Shown: piece after piece, positions 46,493 to 55,894 of the stretch
How the letters are laid out: every line of letters begins with the position of its first letter
How positions within the stretch are numbered: the first letter of the stretch is position 1
Source: Bradyrhizobium sp. AZCC 1610
GTDB lineage: Bacteria > Pseudomonadota > Alphaproteobacteria > Rhizobiales > Xanthobacteraceae
Assembly: GCF_036924515.1 (NCBI RefSeq)
Contig: NZ_JAZHRR010000001.1
Coordinates: 4,869,001-4,933,000 of the forward strand
Length of the DNA stretch: 64,000 nt
Reading direction: 5' to 3'
Made by a program: the position numbers and the translations under genes
Notes under the pieces: model-generated
What the model was told of the DNA's origin: nothing
The model's input: the letters and a program-made list of their open reading frames with translations, nothing else
Database searches by the model: none

Positions 46493-47512
46493 ATGACTGT
46501 CGTGCTCGATCTCCTCAACAATGATCCGCGAGCCAGGATACGGCCCGACATGCCGCGCCATCCCGAAAAGGCCAAACGACCCGACACGCCCTTACAGAGC
46601 AAGCCGGCGTGGATCCGCGTGAAAGCTCCCGGATCGGCCGAATGGGCCGAGACGAAGCGCATCGTGCGCGAGAACAAGCTCGTGACCGTCTGCGAGGAAG
46701 CCAGTTGTCCCAACATCGGCGAGTGCTGGGCGAAGAAACACGCGACCTTCATGATCATGGGCGATACGTGCACGCGCGCCTGCGCTTTCTGCAACGTCCG
46801 CACTGGCCTGCCGGGTGCCCTCGATACGGATGAACCGGTCAAGGTCGCCGAAGCGGTGGCCAAGCTGGGACTGGAACATGTGGTCGTCACCTCGGTCGAT
46901 CGTGACGACCTTGCCGACGGTGGCGCCGCGCATTTCGCTGCAACCATTGCCGCGATCCGCGCGACAAGCCCGGATACGACGGTCGAAATCCTGACCCCGG
47001 ATTTTCTGCGCAAAAGCGGCGCGCTCGAAGCGGTCGTTGCGGCGAAACCTGACGTGTTCAACCATAACCTGGAGACGGTGCCATCGAAATATCTGACGGT
47101 GCGGCCTGGCGCACGCTATTTCCATTCGGTCCGGCTGTTGCAGCGCGTGAAGGAGCTCGACGCAGAGATCTTCACCAAGTCCGGGATCATGGTCGGCCTC
47201 GGCGAAGACCGCAGCGAGGTGCTGCAATTGATGGACGATTTGCGCTCCGCCGACGTCGATTTCCTGACCATCGGCCAATATCTCCAACCCACGCGCAAGC
47301 ACCACGCCGTTGTACGTTTCGTGCCCCCTAATGAATTTGAAGCCTACGAGAAGGTCGCCTACACCAAGGGCTTTCTGCTGGTGTCGGCCACACCACTGAC
47401 ACGCTCCTCGCACCACGCGGGCGATGATTTCCGCAAGTTACGCGAGCGCCGACGGGGGCCGGCGGCCAGTGCGATCGAATCGCACGTTGCGTTGCTCGAC
47501 GACCGGAACTGA
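46493..47512 (+). CDS. lipA: Lipoyl synthase
   Basis: A 339-residue radical-SAM enzyme. The auxiliary cluster cysteines are in [20 protein letters not shown] and the SAM-cluster cysteines in [16 protein letters not shown]; the C-terminal serine motif [15 protein letters not shown] is present. It inserts two sulfur atoms into octanoyl groups on E2 and other lipoyl domains. Standing divergently from aceE, it probably supplies lipoate for the three lipoyl domains encoded in this cluster. A housekeeping lipA is expected elsewhere, which would make this a second copy (inference). Confidence 0.95.
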   Translation: MTVVLDLLNNDPRARIRPDMPRHPEKAKRPDTPLQSKPAWIRVKAPGSAEWAETKRIVRENKLVTVCEEASCPNIGECWAKKHATFMIMGDTCTRACAFCNVRTGLPGALDTDEPVKVAEAVAKLGLEHVVVTSVDRDDLADGGAAHFAATIAAIRATSPDTTVEILTPDFLRKSGALEAVVAAKPDVFNHNLETVPSKYLTVRPGARYFHSVRLLQRVKELDAEIFTKSGIMVGLGEDRSEVLQLMDDLRSADVDFLTIGQYLQPTRKHHAVVRFVPPNEFEAYEKVAYTKGFLLVSATPLTRSSHHAGDDFRKLRERRRGPAASAIESHVALLDDRN

Positions 47513-47601
47513 TCCGAAGCCGAAATTGCCCTCCCGCTCGCAAACTGCCGGGTTGCAGGCGAACGCGATCGCGGGAACGACAGCGTGCAAAATCGCAGCT
47601 T

Positions 47602-47634
47602 TGGTAGCGGGGGAGCGGCTCGAACCCCCGAGGC
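47602..47634 (-). other. Degenerate tRNA 3' end, elongator tRNA-Met-like
   Basis: On the minus strand GCCTCGGGGGTTCGAGCC then GCTCCCCCGCTACCA has the geometry of a T arm, acceptor strand and encoded CCA. The T stem has one mismatch and one wobble. It resembles the end of alphaproteobacterial tRNA-Met. No other tRNA part is present. Confidence 0.4.
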
Positions 47635-47931
47635 AATCTGCTGGGCGAACTGCAGGACGGCGCCAATTGCGCACAAGTGCATCATTTCGATTGGTTATCC
47701 GATTTGTTCGCCGTAATACCCTATTCTACGATGAGGGCGTAACAGACCTGCCCGAGTAGCGTCCGCGGTATATGTTGGGATGAAACCACGGAGATAAGCC
47801 AACATGCTCGATGTAATGCACGACGCTTAGTTCGATTCTGGACCGAGCATTAGAAGCTCCATTTCCAAACGCGCCCAAAAAATTGGGCGGGAATAGAGTT
47901 GCTTACATAGAGAACTCAGCAACTTGAGTGC

Positions 47932-47979
47932 TGGCTGGGGCGGGAGGAGTCGAACCTCCGAATCGCGGAATCAAAATCA
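47932..47979 (-). other. 3' half of tRNA-Gln(TTG): probable old integration site
   Basis: On the minus strand: GATTTTGATTCCGCGATTCG, GAGGTTCGACTCCTCC and CGCCCCAGCCA. The T stem GGAGG/CCTCC is perfect with a 7-base loop, and the acceptor strand and CCA fit tRNA-Gln. Similarity stops at the anticodon loop; no D arm or 5' acceptor strand follows. No integrase gene is nearby. Confidence 0.65.
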
Positions 47980-48201
47980 GTTTGATTATTCAACGATTCC
48001 AATGCGCGTTTTGGAAAAAATGCTAAGAATACGCTCTAGCAATTTCAATAGCTTGGGTGTGGTTTCCAAATAAGAACAGCCATCACACGGCGACAGCTAA
48101 TCCGCGAAGTCGGTGCGAATGCCATTTGCTGTGCCCAGTCCGCATTCCGGCAAAGCCGTTAATTAGGAGACGTATGATTTGCTTGAACCCCTCATCCGGC
48201 G

Positions 48202-49071
48202 CTACGTACCACCTTCTCGCACAACGGGAGAAGCAAGAAGATAAGCCCGCTGAGCGTTCGCCTCAAACGCCTTGTCGCGCACGTGCGGACCAATCTTCAT
48301 CAGGCACTCCTCGAGCGCGGCCTTGATCGCGCCATAGCTTCCTGCGAGCAAACACACCGGCCAGTCGGAGCCGAAGATCAGACGATCCTCGCCAAAGCAT
48401 TTGCCGGCGTGCGCGACGAACGGAAACAGACGTTCCGCATGCCAGTCGTTCCACCTGGCCTCGGTGGCGAGACCCGAAATCTTGCACCAGACATTGCCGC
48501 AGGCGGCGAGTGCGCCGAGAAGATCGGCCCATTCACCGCTGAATCCATCGGCGATCGGCGGCTTGGCGGCATGGTCGAGGACAAAGCGCCCTCGCGGAAA
48601 GGCCTGCGCGGTCGCGATCGCGGCCGGCATTTCACGTATACGTACGAGGAGATCGTAAGTGAGATCGCGCGCAAACACCGCGGCCAAGCCGCGCTGCACG
48701 TCCTCGCGCAGCAGCCAATCAGGATCGGGCTCGTCGTGGACCTGGTGACGAATGCCGACCAGCCTGTCGCCGCCGGGCGACCCGCGCAGCCGATCGAGCG
48801 TCTCGTCGACCGCGCCGTCCGTCAGATCGACCCAGCCGACCACACCGATCACGAAGGGCGTCGCGGCGGCGACGCGCAAGAATTCCTCGGTCTCCTCGAT
48901 CGAGGAACGGCATTGCACCAAAATGGTCGCATCGATCCCGTTGGCGCGAAGCAGCGGCGCGAGATCGGTCGGGCCGAAGGCGCGGCGGATCCGCGCGAGT
49001 TCAGGCGCCTCCATCCAGGGATAATCGGCGCGCGCGGGATCCCAGAAATGCTGGTGACCGTCGATCACCAT
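48202..49071 (-). CDS. Amidohydrolase-family sugar lactonase
   Basis: A 289-residue TIM-barrel metal hydrolase of the L-fuconolactonase / 2-pyrone-4,6-dicarboxylate lactonase group. MVIDGHQHFWDPARADYPWM carries the His-x-His pair, VLDHAAKPPIADG the next ligand region, and LIFGSDWPVCLLAGSY the terminal Asp. It should open a sugar lactone to the acid. Last gene of the sugar operon, it starts 3 bases after the aldo/keto reductase stop, so the two probably act in sequence: aldose to lactone to aldonic acid. Confidence 0.88.
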   Translation of the reverse strand: MVIDGHQHFWDPARADYPWMEAPELARIRRAFGPTDLAPLLRANGIDATILVQCRSSIEETEEFLRVAAATPFVIGVVGWVDLTDGAVDETLDRLRGSPGGDRLVGIRHQVHDEPDPDWLLREDVQRGLAAVFARDLTYDLLVRIREMPAAIATAQAFPRGRFVLDHAAKPPIADGFSGEWADLLGALAACGNVWCKISGLATEARWNDWHAERLFPFVAHAGKCFGEDRLIFGSDWPVCLLAGSYGAIKAALEECLMKIGPHVRDKAFEANAQRAYLLASPVVREGGT

Positions 49072-49074
49072 GGG

Positions 49075-50051
49075 TCAGGCTCCGCCCGGCAGCGGCGCGG
49101 ACGCGTCGACCAAATTGCGCTCGCGGAGCTCCTGCCAAAAGGAGGACGGCACCAACCGCTCGGCCATCGCGATGTTATCCGAAACCTCCGCAGCGCTGCG
49201 CGCACCTTGCAGCGCGACCGTTACCGCAGGGTTGGCCATACAGAACTGGACTGCGGCTGCCTTGAGCTGTGTGCCATGCTTGCGGCACAGCGCCTCCAGC
49301 GCCAGCGCGCGGGCGACGAGCGCCGCATCGGCGTCTTCGTAATTGAACTTCGCGCCGGCGCGCGGGTTCGCGAGGATACCGCTGTTGTAGATGCCGCCGA
49401 GAATGATGCCGATGCTCTTCGCATGGCAGATCGGAAACAACGTCGTCAGCGCGCCCTGGTCGAGCAGGGTGTAGCGGCCCGCCAGCAGGAAGAAATCGAC
49501 CGGCGCGGCTTCGGCGAAGCGAGCCAGCATCGCGGATTGATTCATACCGGCGCCGATCGCCTTGACCGCGCATCGTCGCGCAAGCGCCGGAGCGCGCGGA
49601 AGGCACCGGCGACTGCATCCTCATAGTGGTCATCCGGATCATGGACGAGCAGCACATCAACGCGGTCGAGCCCGAGACGGGCGAGACTCTCCTCAACCGA
49701 GCGCATCACGCCATCGTAGCTGAAGTCGAATTGCGGCCGCTCGGCGGGGGTTCCCTTGTAGTGATCGTCTTCCGGAGCGGCAGTGGCTGAGCGCAGCAGG
49801 CGCCCGACCTTGGTCGAGATCGCGAATGAATCCCGCTTTTGCTGGCGCAGAAAACTGCCCAGGCGACGCTCGGCCAATCCAAAACCGTAAAGCGGCGCGG
49901 TGTCGAAGAAGCGGACACCGAGCGACCAGGCTCGCTCGATTGTCGCTTCTGCATCAGCGTCACTGACGGGCGAGAACAATCCGCCGAGCGGCGCCGTTCC
50001 GAGGCCGATCGCCGTGACGTCGAGCCCCTCCGCAAGCCGCGCACGCTTCAT
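49075..50051 (-). pseudogene. Aldo/keto reductase (aldose 1-dehydrogenase type), one-base frameshift
   Basis: A 325-codon reading with one missing base near 49568. The N-terminal half has MKRARLAEGLDVTAIGLGTA, the catalytic Tyr in FFDTAPLYGFGLAERRLG, Lys in FAISTKVGRLL and His in VLLVHDPDDHYED. It then ends at 49542. The frame resumes as KAIGAGMNQSAMLARFAEAA and LLAGRYTLLDQGALTTLFPI and runs to 49075. It resembles L-fucose / D-threo-aldose 1-dehydrogenases and pyridoxal dehydrogenase. The true start is the ATG at 50051. If the missing base is real, the oxidative branch of the operon is dead. Confidence 0.85.
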
Positions 50052-50150
50052 CTCAAAGATCCTTCCGAGACCGAACGTAGCACTCACTCCCCCGCAAGCG
50101 GATCGCAAGCGGGGGAGTACAGCGCCGGAACGTTGGGGCTGCGAACGTTC

Positions 50151-51083
50151 CTACTTCAACAGTTGAGCGACGTTGTCCTTGGTCACGAGGTCGAGGCCGG
50201 TATAAATGACCTCGGGAACCTTCTGGCCCTTCTTGATTGCCAGCAGAGCGTCCATCGCCTTCTCGCCCATCTCGAACGGCCGCTGTCCCGTAAGCGCGTT
50301 GGAGTAGCCGTCGCGCAGCAGTTCGAGCTGCATCTTCAGCGTATCGGCGACGACGAGCGTCAGCTTGCCGGCGTCGATATCCTTCTTGTTCTTGTTGACG
50401 AAGGCCTTGTAGCCTTCGGGCGCGAACATCGGCCAGCCGCCAACCGGCACGATCGCCCCCAAGTCCGGCGTCGCGGTGCGCAGGTCCGTCATCTGCTGGA
50501 CCGCGAGCGCAGGATCGTCATTACAGAAGGTCGGCGAGCCCGCGACCTCGACCCACTTCGAGCCCTTGAGCGCCTCGCGCACGCCATCGACACGCTCGGC
50601 GAGGTTCTTGGCGCCGGGACCACCCGAGACGACAGCATACTTGCCGCCCTCAGGCTTGAGTTGCAGCAATTGCTTGCCGAGCGCGAGGCCGAAGTCCTTG
50701 TTGTTGGTGCCGATATAGGCAATGCGCTTGGAGCCTGGCGCATCCGCATCGAAGGTTATGACGGGAATACCGGCCGCGGTCGCGGCCTCGATCGACTTGG
50801 TCATCGCTGCGACATCCGCGACCGAGATCGCAAGGCCATCCACCTTTCGCGTAATGAAATCCTGGATGATCTGCGCCTGCGTCGCCGGCTCATGCTCGAC
50901 CGGTCCCTGGTAAATGCACTCGACGTTACCAAGCTCCTTGGCGCGCTTCAGGCAGCCGTCGCGCGCGACGTCGAAGAACGGATTGTTCATCGCCTTGGGC
51001 ACGATCACGAACTTGTAGGTCTGGGCGAATGCCGGGGTCGCCATCATCGCGATGGCCATGCCGGCGAGAAGTATCTTCCTCAT
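50151..51083 (-). CDS. ABC sugar transporter periplasmic binding protein
   Basis: A 310-residue type I binding protein. Signal peptide MRKILLAGMAIAMMATPAFA, then the RbsB-like fold: FVIVPKAMNNPFFDVARDGC, QDFITRKVDGLAISVADVAA, GIPVITFDADAPGSKRIAYI, YAVVSGGPGAKNLAERVDGV. It should deliver a pentose or similar sugar to the permease encoded just upstream. The ATG at 51083 is chosen for the signal peptide; longer frames upstream are not coding. Confidence 0.9.
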   Translation of the reverse strand: MRKILLAGMAIAMMATPAFAQTYKFVIVPKAMNNPFFDVARDGCLKRAKELGNVECIYQGPVEHEPATQAQIIQDFITRKVDGLAISVADVAAMTKSIEAATAAGIPVITFDADAPGSKRIAYIGTNNKDFGLALGKQLLQLKPEGGKYAVVSGGPGAKNLAERVDGVREALKGSKWVEVAGSPTFCNDDPALAVQQMTDLRTATPDLGAIVPVGGWPMFAPEGYKAFVNKNKKDIDAGKLTLVVADTLKMQLELLRDGYSNALTGQRPFEMGEKAMDALLAIKKGQKVPEVIYTGLDLVTKDNVAQLLK

Positions 51084-51175
51084 TGGTTCCCTCCACACTT
51101 TTGTGCCTATCCTTTTTGAATTGAGTGCTCCAGAAGGCGGATAGACGATGCGTTCGTTGCCCTCCCGGAGTAACC

Positions 51176-52261
51176 TCAAGTGATGCGTGAGCGGATGCGG
51201 TCGACCAGCACGGCCAGGATGATGATTACGCCCACGAGCGTCTGCTGCCAGTAGGAGCTGACCTGCGCGAGCACGAGGCCGTTGCGGATCACCTCAAGCA
51301 GCACGCAGCCGACGATGGCCCCAAGCGGGCCGCCGACGCCACCTGCGAGATTGGCGCCGCCGATCACCGCCGCTGCGATCACGTTGAGCTCGTAGGATGT
51401 CGCCATGTTTGCCGGCGCGGACCCCAGCCAGCCCGAGACGATGATGCCCTGCAGCCCTGCGGCTAGTGCGCAGATCACGTAGACTTCGATCTTGACCCGT
51501 ACGACCGGGATGCCGGTCAATTCCGCCGCCTTCTCGTTGCCGCCGAGCGCGAAGACGTGACGGCCGAAGCTCGTGTGGTGCAGCACGATCGCCATTACTG
51601 CCGCGAGGACCACGAGATAGATGAACGGCGCCGGTACGCCGAACAGGTCGCCCGAGGTCAGCGCGTAGAAATAGTCGGCGTCTGGCCCGCCCGGAAAGCT
51701 GCCGCGCCCGTTGGAGACGACATAGCCGAGACCGCGGACGATCGAGAGCATGCCGAGCGTGGTGACGAAGGGCGACAGCCCGAGCACGGCGATGCAGAAG
51801 CCGTTGACGAGGCCGACGATCAGCGCGGTGACAAGTCCCGCCAGGATCGAGACAAGCAGGATCAGTCCCGGTACGTTCGCGACCACGGTCTTGCCGTCCG
51901 CGGCCAGATGCACGAACAGGGACGCCCCGGGCATGCCTGGCGTCGACAGGCCAGACATCACCATGGATGTGACCATGGCGGAGAAGCACATCATCGATCC
52001 CACCGAGAGATCGATGCCGCCGGTGATGATCACGAAGGTGATGCCGAGAGTGGCGATGGCGATGAAGGAAAAGTTCTTCGCCACGTTCTGCATGTTGCCT
52101 TGGGTAAAGAAGTAAGGGCTCGCAAAATGCATCGCGATCAGCAGCCCCAGCAGTGCCAGCAGAACGTAGCCGGTTTGGGATGCAAAGATGCCGCGCTGCC
52201 ACCACCTGATGCGGCCGACATTGGTGAAGGAAATCGGGGATTCCAGCGGCATAGCCATCAC
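51176..52261 (-). CDS. ABC sugar transporter permease, RbsC type
   Basis: A 361-residue permease with about ten hydrophobic segments (TGYVLLALLGLLIAMHFASP, IAIATLGITFVIITGGIDLS, VGSMMCFSAMVTSMVMSG). The 'GGIDLSVG' signature marks the ribose/xylose branch. Its ATG overlaps the stop of the ATPase gene by 4 bases (ATGA), so the two are coupled. Confidence 0.92.
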   Translation of the reverse strand: MMAMPLESPISFTNVGRIRWWQRGIFASQTGYVLLALLGLLIAMHFASPYFFTQGNMQNVAKNFSFIAIATLGITFVIITGGIDLSVGSMMCFSAMVTSMVMSGLSTPGMPGASLFVHLAADGKTVVANVPGLILLVSILAGLVTALIVGLVNGFCIAVLGLSPFVTTLGMLSIVRGLGYVVSNGRGSFPGGPDADYFYALTSGDLFGVPAPFIYLVVLAAVMAIVLHHTSFGRHVFALGGNEKAAELTGIPVVRVKIEVYVICALAAGLQGIIVSGWLGSAPANMATSYELNVIAAAVIGGANLAGGVGGPLGAIVGCVLLEVIRNGLVLAQVSSYWQQTLVGVIIILAVLVDRIRSRIT

Positions 52262-53022
52262 GCAGCCTCCTTCGCGCCGGTGATCAGGGCAGTAACTTCC
52301 TCGGGACTGGTATCGCTGATCGACTTATCCGCCCGCTTCTCGCCGCGGCGCATGACGACGACGCGGTCGCACACCGCGAAGACATCGGGCATGCGGTGGG
52401 AGATAAGCATGACGGCCACGCCCTGCTCTTTCAACCGATGGATCAGGCTCAGGACCTGCTCGACCTGTCGAACCGAGATCGCCGCGGTCGGCTCGTCCAT
52501 CATTACGAGCTTGGCGTTCGACAGGCGGGTGCGTGCGATCGCAACCGCCTGGCGCTGACCGCCAGACATCTGCTTGACGAGATCATCCGGTCTGGTCTCG
52601 GAGCGCAGTTCACCGAACAGTTCAAGCGCGCGGGCCGCCATCGCATTGTGATCGAGGAAGGCGAACGGGCCGAACTTGCGCTTGAGCTCGCGGCCGAGGA
52701 AGACGTTGGCCGCCGCCGTGAGATTGTCGGCAAGCGCCAGGTCCTGATAAACGACCTCGATCCCGACCGCACGGGCATCGATGGGACGGTAGAAATGGAC
52801 CGCGTTGCCGTCGAAGCGGACCTCGCCGTGGGTGGGACGGAAATTGCCGGCGATGATCTTCACGAGCGTCGACTTGCCCGCGCCGTTGTCGCCCATCAGG
52901 CCGACCACCTCGCCGGGGAAAACCTGCATGTCGACGTCGTGCAGCGCGCGGATCGCGCCGAATTCCTTGCCGATCCCTGTCAATTCCAGAACCGGTTGCC
53001 CGGCTGCGCCTGCGGTTTCCAT
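52258..53022 (-). CDS. ABC sugar transporter ATP-binding protein, single-domain
   Basis: A 254-residue ATPase. Walker A GLMGDNGAGKSTLVKIIAGN, the signature QMSGGQRQAVAIARTRLSN and Walker B AKLVMMDEPTAAISVRQVEQ are complete. RbsA/XylG proteins usually have two such domains in about 500 residues; this one has a single domain and would act as a homodimer, as in the FrcA-type systems of rhizobia. It is 12 bases after xylA. Confidence 0.92.
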   Translation of the reverse strand: METAGAAGQPVLELTGIGKEFGAIRALHDVDMQVFPGEVVGLMGDNGAGKSTLVKIIAGNFRPTHGEVRFDGNAVHFYRPIDARAVGIEVVYQDLALADNLTAAANVFLGRELKRKFGPFAFLDHNAMAARALELFGELRSETRPDDLVKQMSGGQRQAVAIARTRLSNAKLVMMDEPTAAISVRQVEQVLSLIHRLKEQGVAVMLISHRMPDVFAVCDRVVVMRRGEKRADKSISDTSPEEVTALITGAKEAA

Positions 53023-53034
53023 GCTCGGCCTCGC

Positions 53035-54357
53035 TCAGACGTAACGGTTGACCAGTGATTCCAGATATTCCTGACGACCCGAGCGTGGCTGCGGATCGAA
53101 ACCGGGCGCCAGCGCCCGATCAGCAAGATCGGCAAGCGAACGCTGGCCAGCGAGGATCGCGCGCCCCTCGGCATCAGCCCATCCGGCGTAGCGTTCCGCA
53201 ATCGGCGTCGTCAGCGCCTCGGCATCGAGCATGTCGGCGGCGGCAAGCAACGCCCGCGCGCAGGCGTCCATCGAGCCGACATGGGCGTGGATCAAATCGT
53301 CCGGATCGATCGATTGCCGCCTGATCTTGGCGTCGAAATTGAGACCGCCCGTCGTGAAGCCACCGGCCCTCAGGATGTCGTGGAACACGAGCGCCAGCTC
53401 CGGCACGTTCATCGCGAACTGGTCGGTATCCCAGCCGAGCAGATCGTCGCCGCGGTTGATGTCGAGCGAGCCGAACACGCCGAGCGCCTGGGCCAACGCG
53501 ATCTCGTGCTGGAACGAGTGGCCGGCAAGGATGGCGTGGTTCTGTTCGATGTTGAGCTTGACGTCTCTCAGAAGATCATAGCGCTGGAGGAACCCGTAGC
53601 ACGTGGCGACGTCGAAATCATATTGATGCTTGGTCGGCTCCTTCGGCTTCGGCTCGATCAGGATCGGTCCCTTGAAACCGATCTTGTGCTTGTGCTCGAC
53701 GACCAGCGAGACGAAGCGGCCGAGTTGGTCGAGCTCGCGCTTGATGTCGGTGTTGAGCAGCGTCTCGTAGCCTTCGCGTCCGCCCCAGAGCACATAATTT
53801 TGCCCGCCCAAGCGGTTGGTCACCTCGAGCGCGGCCCGTACCTGGCCGGCGGCATAGGTGAAAATGTCCGGATCCGGATTGGTCGCGGCGCCGGCCATGT
53901 AGCGGCGATGCGTGAACAGATTGGCCGTACCCCAGAGTAGACGCACCCTGGAAGACGCCATCTTCTGTTCGAAGACATCGGCAATGGCGTTGAGGTTGGC
54001 GACGGATTCGGCGAGCGAGGCGCCTTCTGGCGCGGCATCGACGTCGTGGAAGGTGAAGAAGGGCACATCGAGCAGGCGGAACAGCTCGAAGGCGACATCG
54101 GCCTTGGCGCGTGCCATCGCCATCATATCCGTGCCATGATGCCAGGGCCGCAGGAATGTCTCGCCGCCGAAGGGATCGCCGCCGGGCCAGCAGAACGAAT
54201 GCCAGTAGCAGACTGCGAAACGCAGGTGATCCTCGAGCCGCCGTCCGCGCACGAGGCGGTCCTTGTCGTACCAGCGGAACGACAGCGGGCTTTTGGCGTC
54301 CTTGCCGCCATAGGCGATCGGCGCACTCGCCGCGAAGAATTTGGGTGACGCGTTCAC
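53035..54357 (-). CDS. xylA: Xylose isomerase
   Basis: A 440-residue isomerase. [17 protein letters not shown] and [20 protein letters not shown] (catalytic His-Asp) are followed by [20 protein letters not shown] and [20 protein letters not shown], the metal-binding Glu and His. It converts D-xylose to D-xylulose, with side activity on glucose. The GTG at 54357 overlaps the xylB stop (GTGA), follows GGAG and gives the usual length; an ATG at 54396 lies inside xylB. Confidence 0.92.
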   Translation of the reverse strand: MNASPKFFAASAPIAYGGKDAKSPLSFRWYDKDRLVRGRRLEDHLRFAVCYWHSFCWPGGDPFGGETFLRPWHHGTDMMAMARAKADVAFELFRLLDVPFFTFHDVDAAPEGASLAESVANLNAIADVFEQKMASSRVRLLWGTANLFTHRRYMAGAATNPDPDIFTYAAGQVRAALEVTNRLGGQNYVLWGGREGYETLLNTDIKRELDQLGRFVSLVVEHKHKIGFKGPILIEPKPKEPTKHQYDFDVATCYGFLQRYDLLRDVKLNIEQNHAILAGHSFQHEIALAQALGVFGSLDINRGDDLLGWDTDQFAMNVPELALVFHDILRAGGFTTGGLNFDAKIRRQSIDPDDLIHAHVGSMDACARALLAAADMLDAEALTTPIAERYAGWADAEGRAILAGQRSLADLADRALAPGFDPQPRSGRQEYLESLVNRYV

Positions 54358-55811
54358 AGGGAGAACTCCTTCAGCGCAGGATATAGTTTTCGCCACTGGT
54401 GATAGGCTTCATCGTAGGCGGCCTCGGCAGACGCACGCGGCGTGAAGCTCGCAAGCCGCCGCGGACGCGTGCAGACTTGCGCAGGGTTTTCGCTGGTTGC
54501 GGCAAGCCGGCCGAGCCGTGCAGCACCAAGCGCTGCACCGACCTCGCCCTCCTCGACGCGGTGGACGGGAATGCCGAGGACATCGGCGCAGATCTGGGCC
54601 CACAGTGCCGAGCGCGAGCCGCCGCCCACAAGATCGACCTCCATGATCGCGGAACTGGCGCTGCCGAGCGCCGCGAGATTGTCGCGCGCGGCGAAGGCCA
54701 CGCCTTCGAGCACGGCCTGGACAATCTGATCGCGCCCTGTCGCGCCGCGAAGACCCACGAACACGCCACTGGCAGTAGCGTCGTTGTGTGGCGTGCGCTC
54801 GCCATCGAGATAGGGAAGGAACTTGACCGGGCTCGGTCCGCGGACGGTCTCGCCGAGCGGCGACAGCAGCGCGGCGGTAGGCGTCGCCATGACGCCCGAA
54901 AGCCAGGCGAGCGAGGCGGCCGCCGCCAGCATCACGCCCATCTGGTGCCAGAGACCCGGAAGCGCATGACAGAAGGCGTGCACCGCCGACGCGGGCGCCG
55001 GCGCGAAACTGTCAGTAACACGAAACACGACGCCTGAAGTTCCCAGCGACAGGAACGCATCACCGGGCGTGATGGCGCCGAGCCCGATCGCGCTCGCGGC
55101 ACAGTCTCCCGCACCGCCGGCAACCACGACATCTTTCGCCATACCCCAGCGCTTCGAAAATTCGGGGGCGAGTGCCGCGCTGATCTCGCTGCCTTCGACC
55201 AGGCGCGGCATGTGGTTGACATCGAGCCCCGTGGCATGTAGCAGCGACGCAGACCAGCGGCGCTGACCAACATCGAGCCAGAGCGTGCCGGCGGCGTCCG
55301 ACACGTCCTCGACCATCTCGCCGGTGAGGCGGTAGCGCACGTAGGCCTTTGGCAGCAGCACTTTTGCTACCAGCTCAAAAATCTTGGGCTCGTGATAGGC
55401 CACCCAGAGCAGCTTTGGCGCGGTGAAGCCCGGCATGGCGAGATTGCCGGCGATCGCGTGCAGCGAGGGACAGCGCGCCTCCAGCTCCTTGCACTCGGCA
55501 TGGGAGCGGCCATCATTCCACAGGATGGCCGGACGTAGCGGACGGCCGTCCTCGCCGAGCAAGGTCGCGCCGTGCATCTGGCCGGAGAGACCGATGCCAC
55601 GCACCTGCGCGACGCCGCGCGGATGAGCGGATGCGAGATCGTCGACGGCGCCGATCACCGCATCAACCCAGGCATCCGGATCCTGCTCGGACCACAGCGG
55701 CGCGGGATGCGAGAGCGCAAGCTCGCGCGCGGCTGTCGCGACGATCGCGCCGGCCTCGTTCACGAGCACCGCCTTCACACCGGACGTGCCGATGTCCATC
55801 CCGAGATACAC
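54354..55811 (-). CDS. xylB: Xylulokinase
   Basis: A 485-residue FGGY kinase. The N-terminal phosphate loop is [40 protein letters not shown] and [11 protein letters not shown] give the substrate site, and [21 protein letters not shown] and [20 protein letters not shown] the adenosine side. It phosphorylates D-xylulose to the 5-phosphate for the pentose phosphate pathway. First enzyme gene after the LacI-type regulator, it is coupled to xylA by a 4-base overlap. Confidence 0.93.
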   Translation of the reverse strand: MYLGMDIGTSGVKAVLVNEAGAIVATAARELALSHPAPLWSEQDPDAWVDAVIGAVDDLASAHPRGVAQVRGIGLSGQMHGATLLGEDGRPLRPAILWNDGRSHAECKELEARCPSLHAIAGNLAMPGFTAPKLLWVAYHEPKIFELVAKVLLPKAYVRYRLTGEMVEDVSDAAGTLWLDVGQRRWSASLLHATGLDVNHMPRLVEGSEISAALAPEFSKRWGMAKDVVVAGGAGDCAASAIGLGAITPGDAFLSLGTSGVVFRVTDSFAPAPASAVHAFCHALPGLWHQMGVMLAAAASLAWLSGVMATPTAALLSPLGETVRGPSPVKFLPYLDGERTPHNDATASGVFVGLRGATGRDQIVQAVLEGVAFAARDNLAALGSASSAIMEVDLVGGGSRSALWAQICADVLGIPVHRVEEGEVGAALGAARLGRLAATSENPAQVCTRPRRLASFTPRASAEAAYDEAYHQWRKLYPALKEFSL

Positions 55812-55894
55812 GTTCTTCGTCCTCCCTTCCGGCCCGGTTGGCGATCTTTGCCGCCTTTCCCATATCGGACCGTCTTGCCAACCAGTTCTGCTGC

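Larger units (their letters stand above)
47513..48201. other. Intergenic region with tRNA 3'-end relics
   Basis: No credible protein gene in about 690 bases. It contains two minus-strand tRNA 3'-end-like sequences (47602-47634 and 47932-47979, listed separately). The section 47700-48100 is AT-richer than its surroundings, suggesting acquired or decayed DNA. Confidence 0.5.
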
